Shown: in pieces, positions 5,145 through 5,865 of the stretch | Numbering within the stretch: the stretch's first letter is position 1 | Layout: each line of letters begins with the position of its first letter | Origin: Propionibacteriaceae bacterium | GTDB lineage: Bacteria; Actinomycetota; Actinomycetes; Propionibacteriales; Propionibacteriaceae | Reading direction: 5' to 3' | Length of the DNA stretch: 5,865 bases | Assembly: GCA_031272685.1 (NCBI GenBank) | Contig: JAISTI010000141.1 | Span: forward strand, 1-5,865 | The notes under the pieces: model-generated | Told to the model about the DNA's origin: nothing | What the model saw: the letters and a program-made list of their open reading frames with translations, nothing else | The model's database searches: none | Translations under genes and position numbers: made by a program

Positions 5145-5865
5145 TTACGAGCTTTTTATGATAAGCTCCGCAATCCGATGCAAGTCTTCAGCGCCGGAAT
5201 AGTCAATGACAATGCGGCCGCGGCTGGTGCCGCTGATGCGCACCCGGGTTTCCAGTACTTCCTCCAAGGCATCCTGTAGTTCGGCGGTTTCCGGCAACAC
5301 CGTCTTCATTTTCCGGGTGCGCTGGCGCTTCTTGTCGAACTTGCGCAGACTGATCAGCTCCTCGACGGATCGCACTGACAAGCCCTCGGCTACGATTCGC
5401 TTGGCGAGATCCTCCATCTCTTCCGGAGTGTCCAGGGCCAGCAGCGCGCGAGCGTGCCCGGCGCTCAGCACCCCGGCGGCCACCCGGCGCTGCGCCCCCG
5501 CCGGAAGCGCCAGCAGCCGCAGGGTGTTGGAAATCTGCGAACGGGACACTTTCAGGCGCTTGGCCAGTTCTTCCTGGGTGACTCCGAAATCCCGCATGAG
5601 CTGCTGGTAGGCGGCCGCCTGCTCCAAGGGGTTGAGCTGCACCCGGTGGATGTTCTCCAGCAGGGCGTCGCGCAGCATATCCTCGTCGGCGGTCTCACGC
5701 ACGATTGCCGGGATCACATCAAGGCCGGCAAGCTGGGCGGCCCGCAGCCGGCGCTCCCCCATCACCAATTCGTATTTGCCGTCCTTGGGTGGCCGGACCA
5801 CTATGGGCTGCAGCAAGCCGAAATCCGCGATCGATTCAGCCAACCGCTCCAGTTCGGCCTCGGCG
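5145..5865 (-). CDS. parB: Chromosome partitioning protein ParB, N-terminus beyond window
   Basis: The frame is open from the right edge to a TAA at 5147-5145 and gives 239 residues, so roughly 60-100 N-terminal residues are missing. ParB binds parS sites near the origin, loads as a CTP-dependent clamp and works with the ATPase ParA to segregate chromosomes. Visible features in order: LAESIADFGLLQPIVVRP and GERRLRAAQLAG (N-terminal CTP-binding domain, with the GERR motif), ENIHRVQLNPLEQA, the helix-turn-helix FGVTQEELAKRL followed by VSRSQISNTLRLL, LSAGHARALLAL, a Lys/Arg-rich linker (FDKKRQRTRKMK) and a C-terminal dimerisation segment ending in YSGAEDLHRIAELIIKSS. All conserved blocks are intact. 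ParA is expected upstream, outside the window. The stop codon is 133 bases from the start of the secreted gene on the same strand, with a hairpin in between. No parS site (TGTTTCACGTGAAACA type) was seen in the window. Confidence 0.95.
   Translation of the reverse strand, partial: AEAELERLAESIADFGLLQPIVVRPPKDGKYELVMGERRLRAAQLAGLDVIPAIVRETADEDMLRDALLENIHRVQLNPLEQAAAYQQLMRDFGVTQEELAKRLKVSRSQISNTLRLLALPAGAQRRVAAGVLSAGHARALLALDTPEEMEDLAKRIVAEGLSVRSVEELISLRKFDKKRQRTRKMKTVLPETAELQDALEEVLETRVRISGTSRGRIVIDYSGAEDLHRIAELIIKSS

Overview
This is a GC-rich window from what looks like an actinobacterial chromosome. The clearest phylogenetic cues are a chromosomal-type ParB beside an aminotransferase/D-Ala-D-Ala ligase pair, TANNNT -10 elements placed exactly 6 nt before start codons (leaderless genes, common in actinobacteria), and secreted Big_2/PPC-type proteins of the kind found in Actinomycetaceae and Bifidobacteriales. 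The exact genus cannot be read from this window. ParB suggests the region lies near the chromosome origin, but no parS site or DnaA-box cluster is visible here.

Layout. (1) Positions 1-485, minus: the first 161 residues of a secreted protein with a signal peptide and a PPC-like beta-sandwich; it runs off the left edge. (2) 486-699: a divergent intergenic region with an inverted repeat that would cover the ribosome binding site of gene 1, an 8-bp tandem repeat and a leaderless promoter for ybaK. (3) 700-3481, plus: ybaK (Cys-tRNA(Pro) deacylase), then, behind its own promoter, a two-gene unit of a fold-type I PLP aminotransferase and a D-alanine--D-alanine ligase. (4) 3482-3576: convergent spacer with a perfect 12-bp GC-rich hairpin. 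(5) 3577-5011, minus: a second secreted protein (two PPC-like modules plus two Big_2 Ig-like modules) whose signal-peptide codons are out of frame with the rest of the gene. (6) 5012-5144: leader of that gene and a hairpin after parB. (7) 5145-5865, minus: the C-terminal 239 residues of ParB.

The most notable feature is the start of the gene at 3577-5011. A well-placed ATG with a Shine-Dalgarno is followed by a perfect 7-bp tandem duplication (AGCAAAG x2 on the coding strand) and then by a run of ten G. As written, the reading frame from this ATG ends after 36 codons. Losing one 7-bp copy, or one G, restores a complete Sec signal peptide fused to the 456 downstream codons. The gene is therefore phase-variable and captured OFF, or freshly broken, or affected by a sequencing error in the G run.

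Functionally, ybaK (translation quality control), the ligase (peptidoglycan precursor synthesis) and parB (chromosome segregation) look like core genes. The two PPC-type secreted proteins on either side of the core cassette look like accessory surface or exported genes. That contrast is an inference from family type and layout, not from a comparison with relatives.
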